Source: Brassica napus (taxonomy: Eukaryota > Streptophyta > Magnoliopsida > Brassicales > Brassicaceae). Taken from it: a stretch of DNA of 64,000 nucleotides. Below are positions 24,340 through 34,409 of the stretch, piece after piece (the stretch's first letter is position 1; each line of letters begins with the position of its first letter). The notes under the pieces were generated by a model that searched no databases, was not told the origin of the DNA, and saw nothing but the letters and a program-made list of their open reading frames with translations. Location: NCBI RefSeq assembly GCF_020379485.1, contig NC_063444.1:3234652-3298651 (forward strand), written 5' to 3'. A program made the position numbers and the translations under genes.

Positions 24340-25320
24340 GATAGATTGCAAAACGTTGGTCTGGTGGCATCAGAGCACGGTACCATCGACCAAACTCCTT
24401 CTTTATACCTCCTCAACAAAGCTCTGACGTCATCCGCCACTTCATCACTATACCCCACCGCCCCAAACCCTCCGTTCCTCATCCTCCTCGACCACTTCCT
24501 CGCAGTCGATCTGTCCTCTCCGTCTAACCCGACGGCTCACAAGCCACTAAATCAACGATGTCACGTCCCGCTACACGTTCAAGCATCAGCCTCTCGTTGC
24601 TCGTCCTCGGAAAACTCTCTTCCAACGACTCGAAACAAACCCTAAACCAACGTAGACATTCTCCAAAAGATCTCAAGAACTCATCATCAAAGCCTAGTTC
24701 TTCTCCGACAAGATCAGCTTCTTCTTCGACCACGGTCACAATCCTCGGCCTTAACCTTCGGAAGTTCGACATCACAGCGTCTCTAAGGTTTCCACGAGGC
24801 ATGATCCCATGCATCGCGCCTACGCAGTTGATGGCCAAGACCTCGTCTGATTTAACATCGAGCTCGTTGAGATCAAACTCAGACAAATCTCCAACGTGGT
24901 GAATAATGTTAAATTTAAAAGGAACTCCCATGAGCCTAACGAACTTCCCCATTCGGTTTCCAAGCTCTCTCATCCGTTTGATCGTTGACGAATTTATTAG
25001 CGACCACTACTGTGGCTAGCCTCAGGTGTGGCGTGTCGTCTGATCTCGTGGCCAAAGCTTCTAGAAGCGTTGGCCACTGAGTGCAAAACGTTGAGCTTAT
25101 GTCAACTATGTGGATTTTTGCCTCCCCGTCTACTGCTTCCGGGATTGCTCCATTTTGCCGCCACGTGTCCAAACGTGGCCCACGGGCTAACTTCTTGGAA
25201 CTTGAGCACGGTCTTGCGCGTTGACTCGAAGGAGCAAGTCTTCTCCGTGGATGCAGCGGTGACCATGGTTCGGTAGCATCGTTCCCCTGAACCGAATGAA
25301 GCCTATGAAGATGCGCCTTT
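24340..25320 (-). pseudogene. SHR: SHORT-ROOT (GRAS factor) C-terminal fragment
   Basis: The minus strand carries most of the SHR GRAS domain in order: [11 protein letters not shown] (near 25275), [40 protein letters not shown] (VHIID-type motif), [83 protein letters not shown], and [20 protein letters not shown]. Frame breaks occur near 25155 (extra A), 24985 and 24500. The end differs from SHR: after VWSMV, the FLCWRDQPVVWASAW tail is not found. It begins around SHR residue 180 and has no overlap with the N-terminal fragment at 10.6-11.0 kb. Confidence 0.85.
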
Positions 25321-25904
25321 ATTAGTGGTCATAATTATTATTTATTAGTTTTACCAAATTTGTCGGTATGTGAAATCAAAACAGTAAAAAGTAAAAAACA
25401 CAGCGCAAACATTATCAGCTAGGGCTTCTCTTTATTCATTACAGTATATTTATACTATCATAATCATAAATGAAAAACAGGTTAGTTCAAAATTTTCTAA
25501 AATTTTGTGTTAGGTGAATGTCGTAGGAACTTGAAACTTTGCTGGGCGCTTTTCATTTATCATTCGAGTGGCTCCAATAAGTGGTTCAACGTACGTACGC
25601 CTTAGGGCTAACTTTTGGCAGATATTATCTGAATTGATTAATTTCCCATAATTTTTCATTGGTCAGCTCTCTTTTCGAATTTGCAAATAAGAAGAAACGA
25701 AAGTAAACGGAAAGCAATCAAAGAAAGTAAAATCTGAATATCGGGCCCTTGACGCAGCTGCCTTTTAAAACTGCAAGCTTAGCCCATATTCGCGTCTTAG
25801 CAAGCTCATCTTATTGTTACCTCTTCGATATAGTTTCTAATTTCTACAAATTAGGTGAAGGATTTGGATTCGGCCACTTAAACACCACCTTTCCAGGCCA
25901 TAAC
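25321..25904. other. Intergenic, nothing recognised
   Basis: AT-rich spacer between the SHR relic and LINE-type 3' ends. No coding signal is supported. Confidence 0.6.
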
Positions 25905-26235
25905 TTTTTTTTTTTTTTTTTCCATCAATTTTATTAATGAAACGGGCCTAGCCCAGGAAAGATACAAAAGGGCAACAACCGAAATACGGCCCAAAGGCCC
26001 AAACATTGAAGCCCTAGAAACGGAGAGAGCTGCCGCCGCATGCAACTCTCCGCCGAGCCCCTGACCGTACCGGCAGAACTCTCCGGAGGCCCAACCACTC
26101 CAACACTTCTTCACCGCAAACATCTCGACTCAGGTGATTCTTTAACCGGAGTGATTCAATCGCATCTGCGAGATCTCCTCCACCACTAATCACCGCCAAC
26201 ACCGAGAAGAAGACTTCGCGTGAAACCATTGGTAA
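25905..26235 (-). mobile_element. 5'-truncated retroelement 3' end with poly(A)
   Basis: A poly(T) run at 25905-25921 is the poly(A) tail of a minus-strand insertion. It is preceded in sense direction by TTAATAAAATTGATGG and a GC-rich segment, a usual layout for plant LINE or SINE 3' ends. The GC-rich part is open for about 80 codons but is not recognisable. The 5' border and target duplication are not resolved. Confidence 0.45.
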
Positions 26236-26339
26236 TAGTGTTACTATTTAGGCTTGCTGTCTAAACCAAAATATAATACAATAAATAAAAAGGGAATATG
26301 ATATTAAGATAGCTATAAGCTAAATTCTTTTGAGAATTG

Positions 26340-26620
26340 TAGTTTAGAACATGTTTCTCTCGACAAGAATAGTGTCGCTATAAACATTGTTATCAGTGTT
26401 ACAATAGACCATCGCTACCAATCTTATTTGGCGAATGGGGGTCCTCGCTGGTTGAAATCCACTATCGGAGCAGAGGCTGCCAATGGAGTATCTATGTCCT
26501 GACATGACGCAACTAACATGTTGGTTGTCGAGTCTTTAGCATGTTTTCTTATTCATGCTCTGTTTTTGGCACCTGCTGATATTCTTTCTCTTGTATTTTT
26601 TTTTTCGGTATCTTTTTCCT
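26340..26620 (+). mobile_element. LINE 3' terminal fragment (RNase H tail)
   Basis: The plus strand encodes DHRYQSYLANGGPRWL. This is clearly related to the C-terminal RDGRFQSYLAMGGPSWL of the larger LINE read on the other strand at 27.1-27.4 kb. A stop and a T-rich 3' region follow. It is a short 5'-truncated LINE copy of the same clade, in the opposite orientation. Confidence 0.6.
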
Positions 26621-27127
26621 TCCAATTATTTTTTAAGAGGTGTGTGTGATGTTAGGGAATATGTGTTTTTAACCTTCAGATTAAGAAATACAGTCAGTGT
26701 TAAAACAAAGATAGCACTAGCTGGAACAACGTGAAGAGTGTGCATCCAATGTTGTATATGGTTCAACCGGCACCTATCTCATAAACACATGAAATTAATA
26801 GAAAAAAATGAATAAAATAAAAATAAAAATTAGAAGGAATGATTTTTATTCTAAATTTAATGAAGAATAAGTTTATTTTATGATCAATGGAAAGAAATAA
26901 GATATTTGTTAGGAAAAACAAAGAATCTAATATTTTTATTTATTTATTTTGGTCAAATTTAAATATTTTTTTGCGGAAAAATGTTATTTGAGATTTTTTT
27001 TTTTTTGAACGTCTGGAATGATATTAATCATAGGAAGTTATAAAACACCAAGGCAATGCCTTCTACCACACGGTAGTAAATTTAAAATGAAAGCAGACAA
27101 CACTCTAAATAAGAGTCAAGAGCCGCT

Positions 27128-30100
27128 TCAAATCTTTTCTCGAGCAATCCGGTCATGAAGCCAAGAGGGGCCTCCCATCGCTAAATAGGATTGAAATCTT
27201 CCATCTCTCAAAACGCTTCTAGCTATATCACGGGCAATCCCATTCGCTGTAGTTTTCTCTCCTTCAAAAGCCACTATTTCAAATTTCTCCGTTAGCTTTA
27301 TCACCTGTTGTAATAAACCTCTGTGCCTTGGCCATTGAAGAGGGGCTTTGATAGCTTCCATCACCTCATCGTAATCTGATGCAATGATCACTTTTGTAAC
27401 TCATATATCATTAAGACTCGTCAGCACCCAAATCACACACCGTATCTCTGCTACCATACGGTTAGGTGCGTGAGTGATCGCATCGCGTGCATGGTAAGAC
27501 ACATTCCCATCTTGGTCTCTTGCTATCCAAGCTATGCCACTATGTAAGGCTGAACTCCTCCAGTTGGCGTGCATATTGCACTTGATCACTCCCTCCTCCG
27601 GTGGTAACCATCTATCATTATTATGCAAACAAGGTCTCTCCATATTATCTCGTGGTGGGACAGCGTTCAGCAAGAACCATTGTTCCACTTCCTCCCTCAT
27701 GTCTCGGAATGTTTTCTCTTGAGAAACCTGTGTCTCGGCATACAGAATAGAGTTCATGTTCTTCCATATTAACCATAATACCCATGGAATAGAGCGAGCT
27801 AAGGTCTGCGGTATGTTCCTATCCTCCATTATATCAAAAGCCACTGAGAGGTTCTCGTCAAGAGGACGTTGCAGGAATGTAGAATGTAGAGCAATGCCGA
27901 TATAAGACCATATACGTGAAGCTGTTGGACATTGGAACAAGACATGGTTGATGGTTTCTGGTCCACTTTGACATAGTTTACAAGTAATATCAACGCCGAG
28001 ACCTCTGGAGTTGAGGCATTCAGCAACCGCAAGCGCACCAGACACAGCTCTCCACAAAAACATTCGAATTTTGGGTAGTGTAGGGATTTTCCATATTCTT
28101 CTCTTCAGAGCATTACGCGCCTGATCTTCTTGTGACCATGGCCCCATCAACGATGCCTTTGTTCTAGCTATCAGCTCATGACCAGTTTTAACTGTGTAAG
28201 CTCCATGTCTTGAGTAGGCCCACATATAGCAGTCGTCAACTTCTCCTGGTAACATTTGCTGAATTCGGTGGACCTCATTAGGAGGGAAGAGCTCTATGAG
28301 TTTCTCATTATTCCATGAGCCAGGGTCAGCTACTAACGATGAGACCGTAAGGAGAACATCAATGAGCATTTGGCGGTTAAAAGGCCGTCGAGGTACCTCG
28401 TCCATAATCCACTTATCTCCCCAAATTGATGTCGATCTCCCATTACCAATAGACTTGATAAGTCCCTTCACAAGGAGCTCACGGCCAAACAAAATACTTC
28501 TCCAAGCATAAGATGGCCTATAACCCTTACCACACTCCAAAAAATCCTTGTTAGCATAGTATCTACCTCTGTAGACTTGTGCTAGAAGACTCTGAGGCTC
28601 GTTAAGGAGCTTCCAAGCTTGTTTGGCCAGTAAGGCTTGGTTGAATTCTTCTATGTCCCTGAAGCCTAAGCCGCCAAATTCCTTCGGCATACAAAGCTTT
28701 GGCCAAGATACCCAGTGAATCTTTTTCTTATCACTACATTCATTCCACCATAAGGCCGACATTGCACTCATGATTTTTTGGCAGTGGTGTTTTGTCAATC
28801 TGAAGCAAGACATGGCGTATACATGAAGAGCCATAGAAATTGACTTTAGGAGTACCTCCTTTCCACCAAGAGAAAGCGTTTTGGCATACCATCCATTAAG
28901 TCTTTTACCAAGCTTCTCGCCTATAAAAGCTAGTACCTTCTGTTTCGAGCCGCTGAAACATTCTAGGAGTCCCAAATAAATACCAGCTCCACCCTCATTC
29001 TCAATCTCCAACAACTCAGCTATAAGGCGTTTCATTACTGGGTAGATGTCGGCACCAAATGTAATAGAAGATTTGTAGAAATTGATCTCTTGTACTGAAG
29101 CTTTACCATTCATCTATAGGCATAGCAGGAAACTGGTACACTCTTGTAGTGTCGCTTGACAGAGGAAGAGACTGTCATCAGCGAACAGTAGGTGTTGAAT
29201 AGAAGGGCAGTTCTTCGTTAATCGCATTCCAGTGATGTTCCCCTCCAACTCGGCTCTATTCATCACGTGTACAAGTGCCTCTGCGCATAGTATGAATAAG
29301 AATGGGGATAACGGATCGCCCTGTCTTATGCCTCGTTCCGGTGTGATCCTCCCAAAAGTCTGACCGTTAAGAAGAACTGTGTAAGTGACTGAACGGATGC
29401 ACATCATAATCCACTGAATCCACTTCCTGTCAAAACCCATTCTCTGAAATAAGACCTCCAAGAAATCCCATTCAACTTGGTCATAGGCCTTTGACATGTC
29501 CGTTTTAATCGCAATGTAGTCTCCTTTATAGTTCGGGTTAGTTTTGAGGCCATGTACCATCTCGTGAGCTATTAGTAGATTATCAAATATCAGACGACAT
29601 GCTACAAAGGCTCCTTGCGTCGGTGACACCAATGAGGGAAGAATACCTTTCAGACGTGCGCATAAGATATTAGAAATTATCTTGTACGAGACTGCACACA
29701 AACTGATGGGGCGTAAATCCGTCATGAGAGAGGGGTTCGGTTTTTTGGTAGTAGGCAGAGCTGAGTGTAATTCCAGTCTTGTGGTATAGCCCCCTCCTCA
29801 AAAAATCTCTTTACCTCTGCTATGATCTGTGGTCCCGTGATCTCCCAAAATGTCTGGAAGAAGTGTCCTGTCATACCATCTGCCCCAGGTGAGCTATCAC
29901 TCTTTATGACTTTATAGCTTTCACTGCTTTCTTTATCTCTGCATTGGTAATTGTCTTGGTCAGTCTCTCATTCATACGATCGGTTACCCTTGGGGAGAAA
30001 CCTCGGAGCAGTTCTGAAGCATCAGTAGGCTGTGATGAAGTGAATAACTCTGAGAAATATTTTATTGCTACATCTCCTTTAGCTTCTTCTGATGTGTGCT

Positions 30101-31244
30101 CAATTCCATCAGAATCTATGAGACTCGGGATGTTGTTCTTCATCTTCCTAGTCTTAGCCCATCCATGAAAGATTTTGGTGTTTTTATCACCCGACTGTAG
30201 CCAGTTGTTCTTGCTACGAAGCTTCCAGTACTCTTCCTCTTCTTGAAACAACTTTGCCAGTTCCAATTTAAGATATATGATCCTTTGCATAGCAGGAGCT
30301 ACCTTCATCTCTTCTTCCTTTAACTCTGCTCGCAGCGTCGTAATCATTTTCTTAGAGTTACTGATGTCGTTACGCTTCCATTTGGAGAGGATCTTTCTGC
30401 AGGAATCAATACGTTCTGATACTGATCCTCCGTTATTATTCTGAGAAGAGTTCCAGCCTTTACGTATGAGCTCCAATAATTCAGGTTTTTTACTCCATCT
30501 TCTGTCATACATGAAGCGACCCCTATGTTGCATGCCTGTGCCCATAGTATTCGAGAGTATAGGTCTGTGATCAGAACCAAGACGTTCTAGATACAAAGTG
30601 TGTGTACGAGGTAATAGACGAAACCACTCTGCGTTCCCAAAGGCTCTATCGAGTCTACACTATACCCAAACGTTCTCCTTCACCCCATTGGTCATTACTT
30701 CTCTGACCCTAGCCCATGAAAATTTGTCTCCTGAGCTAGGAATTTCCTTAACTCTGCAGTCTCTTGCCATCGAACGAAACTGGTAGAATGAAGATTCTTC
30801 TCGAACGGTCCACCACTTTTTTCTGAGGTGTTCATCATTTCATTAAAGTCTCCAACCAAGCACCACCATGTATTCCTGTTCAACCCTATAGTCTTCAAGT
30901 TATTCCACACTATATGCCGCTTATGTCGAACAGGATCTCCATATACAAAGGATATGAAGTAGACGATATCTCTATGCTTCACTCTAACATCAATTATTCT
31001 GTCACTTGCTGACAAAATCTCCACCTCATGTGAATTTCTCCAAAATAATGCCAAACCACCACTGAGACCCGCTGGATTTACCAAGAAAATGTGGTCATAA
31101 CCCAACGATCTCTTAAATCCTTCAACGTGATCACTAGAGTTTTAAGTCTCTAGGAGAAACAAGAAGTCTGGAAGATGCTCACGGCACATCTCCTCTAGAC
31201 GTCGAACTGTAAGGATGCTCCCCGACAGTTCCAACTGAGCGTTG
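27128..31244 (-). pseudogene. LINE ORF2 (endonuclease, reverse transcriptase, RNase H), broken
   Basis: ORF2 begins near 31244 with LSWNCRGA-type endonuclease sequence, continues GYDHIFLVNPAGLSGGLALF and LVGDFNEM (31105-30695), then the LGSDHRPIL motif (30596). Reverse transcriptase follows: LRPISLCAVSYKI, QGAFVACRLIFDN, IRQGDPLSPFLFI and the catalytic LLFADDSLFL (29725-29114). The thumb and zf-RVT regions (LPKIRMFLWRAVSGALAVAE, with C..C..H..C) are at 29113-27401. The RNase H-like domain opens KCNMHANW, with His where the first catalytic Asp normally stands. The C-terminus is at 27391-27128. At least four frameshifts or stops separate these parts. Confidence 0.8.
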
Positions 31245-32588
31245 TCATTGAGGACTGGATGGTTTCTGGTGAACCATCAAACCTCTAGTTGACTTTGACA
31301 ATTTAGACGAGACTTCGACCTCCTCATCAGCCTTCCTCTTCAATACACTCTCCGCTACATTCTCTGACATCGCCTTTTGGCTACCCTGCGCATTACGCTT
31401 TCCTCGACGCGTCCATGAAGCCCATTTCCTCGACGTACCTCTGCTCCCACCATTGTTCCTAGCCTGAGCTGAGAAACCACTACCAATCTCAAAACCTCCA
31501 AAAGTTGGAGTTGGTGTTAAGCCAAAAGTGTCACCTTCATCTTGTTCTGTTCCGAGCGCCTGGTGTACATTACGGCTTCGATCATTCATCATTCCCGACA
31601 TATGAGATATGTTGAACCTTGTCTCTGATACAGGCCCCTGCTCCATCTCGATCGCAAGGAGACTCCTGTTGTTAGAATGTCTTCTCTGTAGTTCTGTGTG
31701 ACTAAAGGATTCAACAGTTTCAGGAGCAACATCCACATTCGCTCTGTTGAAATCAAAGACTAATCCCTTATCTTTATTCAGACGGTTAGATAAAACTGGG
31801 GCTCCTTATATTCTTAAGCCCGCTCTTTGAGCAATCGAGTCTTTTGATAAGTCATCGAGCGCCTTTTTCATTCTGAACTCTCTGATTCTCCTCTCTTCAG
31901 GATCAATACAGTTCATGTATAACTGTATCTGCTCAAACACTTCTGGAGCTATCAAACCAGCAGGCGGTGCAAAACCCGGGGGTATTGAAGGAACAAACAA
32001 CGGCATTATGTCCTGAGATAGAGTGGAGTTGTGTTGACGTTGCGAAAGCCTTTGCAAGTTGACGACATAATGTTTTTCCTTTCCTTTGACGCTTCCAGGA
32101 GGATTGCCTTTTAAGAGAGGACAAGCATGTTTCTCATGTGATAATCTGAAGAAGCAGTGAAAGCATTTCTTCCTGATTCTCTCGTAATCTACATCTACCA
32201 CTGCTGTACCACATCCTTTTGGTAATGTTATGCTCTTCTTCTCTCGGACTAACAGGCTAAGATCCATAATAACTTGTGCTCTCACGTAGTCCTGTAGTAA
32301 GGGTTTCTCAGGATCCCATTCAATCACTTTCATGTAACCAATGGCTCCTGCTACCGCACCAATGGTTTTAAAGGTGAGGTAGTTGACCGGGATATTGGAA
32401 ATTCTGATCCACACAGCCGTCGTTTGTAGGAAGTTACTCGGAGGCTGTTCTACCCATCTCTCCATCGCCATTCCCCAATCATCAAAGGTCCAAAACCCTT
32501 GTTTCAATACAGTTTGTATATCCGATTCCAGTTCGAAAATAAACTGGAATCTCTCTTTCGTCAAAGCTATTCCACGGGCCCGTTCATA

Positions 32589-33876
32589 TAGAGCTGTAAA
32601 CTGGGCGAGCCCATGTCCATTAGCCCATATCCATTTGTCCATTTATTGTTTGCGGAGAGAGAGTGACCATGTCCATTAAGAACCATGTCCATTAATGACC
32701 ATACCCACTAACACCCATATTTTCATGGGGTCCATAATGACCATATAAGAAATTTTAAATTTTAATTTATAAGCCTACAATTATATATACAAGTTCATAA
32801 AATTAAAATTCATCCATAAATTCAAAAGTACAACAATACATAAGTTCATAAGTACAACAATTCTGATCTTGGCGGGAAAAATCGATTTTGCGGTTTTAGC
32901 GGAAAAACTTAATTTTGCAGTTTTGACGGGAAAACTCGATTTTGCAGTTTTGGCGGAAAAACTCATTTTTGCGGTTTTGGCGGAAAACTAGATTTTCTGA
33001 TTTTGGCAGAGAAACTCGATTTTTTGGTTTTGCCATGGGGTCCATAATGACCATATAAGAAAATTTTAATTTATAAGCCTACAATTACATATACAAGTTC
33101 ATAAAATTAAAATTCATCCATAAATTCATAAGTACAATAATACATAAGTTCATAAGTACAACAATTTCGGTTTTGGCGAGAAAAATCGATTTTGCGGTTT
33201 TGGCGGAAAAACTTAATTTTGCAGTTTTGACGGAAAAACTCGATTATGCAGTTTTGGCGGAAAACCTCATTTTTGCGGTTTTGGCGGAAAACTAGATTTT
33301 CTGATTTTGGCAGAGAAACTCGATTTTTCGGTTTTGCCATGGGGTCCATAATGATCATATAAGAAAATTTTAATTTATAAGCATACAATTACATATACAA
33401 GTTCATAAAATTAAAATTCATCCATAAATTCATAAGTACAATAATACATAAGTTCATAAGTACAACAATTTCGGTTTTGGCGAGAAAAATCGATTTTGCG
33501 GTTTTGGCAGGAAAACTCGATTTTCCGGTTTTGGCGGGAAAATTTGATTTTGCGTTTTGAAGAAAAACTCAATTTTGTGGTTCTGACGGAAAAACTCGAT
33601 TTTCTGGTTCTGACGGGAAAATTTGATATCAATATTTAAGCGAAAAAATCGATTTTACGATTTTAGCGGAAAAACTTAAATTTTAGAAACCCTAGGTTTT
33701 GTGACCATTGGACAGTCCACGTCCATAAAGCCCAAAACCAACAAAGACCATTTTTTTAATGGTCTTCCACATTTTGTCCAATAAAAACCAATGGGAAAAA
33801 TGGGTTTGTCCATATTAAGCCCGTTTGTATATGGACATGGGCAACCATTGGACGGTCCGCCCATTTGACACCTCTA
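32589..33876. mobile_element. Non-autonomous hAT element nested in LINE ORF1
   Basis: An 8-bp duplication CGTTCATA flanks it at 32581-32588 and 33877-33884. Terminal inverted repeats are TAGAGCTGTAAACTGGGCG at the left and TAGAGGTGTCAAATGGGCGG at the right, read inward. Both the 8-bp duplication and the TAGAG-type ends fit the hAT superfamily. The 1288-bp body carries no transposase. Removing it and one duplication rejoins the LINE ORF1 codons. Inside are three tandem units (next entry) and flanking GTCCAT/ATGGAC motifs. Confidence 0.85.
32724..33690. repeat. Three tandem ~305-310 bp units with minisatellite motif inside the hAT element
   Basis: Units start with CATGGGGTCCATAATG at 32724, 33034 and 33338. 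Each has an AT-rich half (TATATACAAGTTCATAAAAT, AAGTACAACAA) and a half made of TTTTGGCGGAAAAACTCGAT-type repeats. Those are the same kind as the minisatellite at 11.1-11.7 kb. The third unit is extended by further short repeats. ORFs rich in PAKTAKSSF-like residues here are produced by the repeat. Confidence 0.8.
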
Positions 33877-34409
33877 CGTTCATATACCCTCCAAATCTTC
33901 GGCATAGTACGGAGCATTCTTGCCATGTTCTGGCAAGATGGGTTGAGCAGCCTTCCAAGGAGACTTCGACTGTTCAGCACAATTGCACTATAATCATCAT
34001 CCTCCGGTAAAATGATTGGTACATCATCTTCTAACGACATCCCTTGCATCACTCCGGCCAAGTTATCGTCCATCAGAAGTAGAAAAATCTCTTTACGACG
34101 TTCACAGAGTCGTAGTGAGATCCAGAGGTGTGAAGAAAAAAGAGGCGGCTTAAAAAAGAACCCTAAATAAACACCATATTTAGATGAAGATTTTTGGAAA
34201 ATATCGAAATTTCCATAAGATCTTTGGAGATTTCCAAAAAGATTTTGGAAAAAAATCAAATAAATCTCTTTGCCGGCAAGGAATAATGCCTTCCGGAAGT
34301 TTGCTATCCTCTGATTGGCTGACAGAAAATCGCCTATTGAGAGAGAATTTCGAGTCATAATTTTTTCCTTTTATTACCGGGCGCTTATGTGATTGTTATT
34401 TGAGATTTT

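Larger units (their letters stand above)
31245..34073 (-). pseudogene. LINE ORF1 (DUF4283 / zinc knuckle nucleic-acid-binding protein), interrupted
   Basis: ORF1 starts MDDNLAGVMQGMSLEDD at 34073 and reads to KIWRVYER at about 33877. There the hAT element interrupts it. Coding resumes at 32588 with the same YER codons and RARGIALTKERFQFIFE, the DUF4283 core. A CCHC-type knuckle follows (CFHCFFRLSHEKHAC, with FF where CG is usual). A stop at 31806 separates the Ser/Arg-rich tail at 31245-31736, in another frame. In LINEs ORF1 binds the element RNA. The product is disrupted by both the insertion and the stop. Confidence 0.75.
26998..34393 (-). mobile_element. L1-type LINE retrotransposon, degenerate, full span
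   Basis: The element is bounded by a 16-bp repeat TGTTATTTGAGATTTT at 26982-26997 and 34394-34409, its target site duplication. A poly(A) tail on the minus strand lies at about 26994-27006. Within it are ORF1 (DUF4283 plus zinc knuckle) and ORF2 (endonuclease, reverse transcriptase, zf-RVT, RNase H). The span is 7.4 kb, of which about 1.3 kb is a later hAT insertion, leaving about 6.1 kb. Frameshifts and stops break both ORFs, so it is dead, although both ends are intact. Confidence 0.85.

Noticed and set aside
23988..24482. A 164-codon minus-strand frame near the SHR relic
   Set aside because: Only its first third is SHR ([20 protein letters not shown]). The rest runs through unrelated DNA and the end of HCF164 read backwards.
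32781..33632. ORFs rich in PAKTAKS and RQNRK motifs
   Set aside because: These are repeat-derived frames within the hAT tandem units, as in the 11-kb minisatellite.
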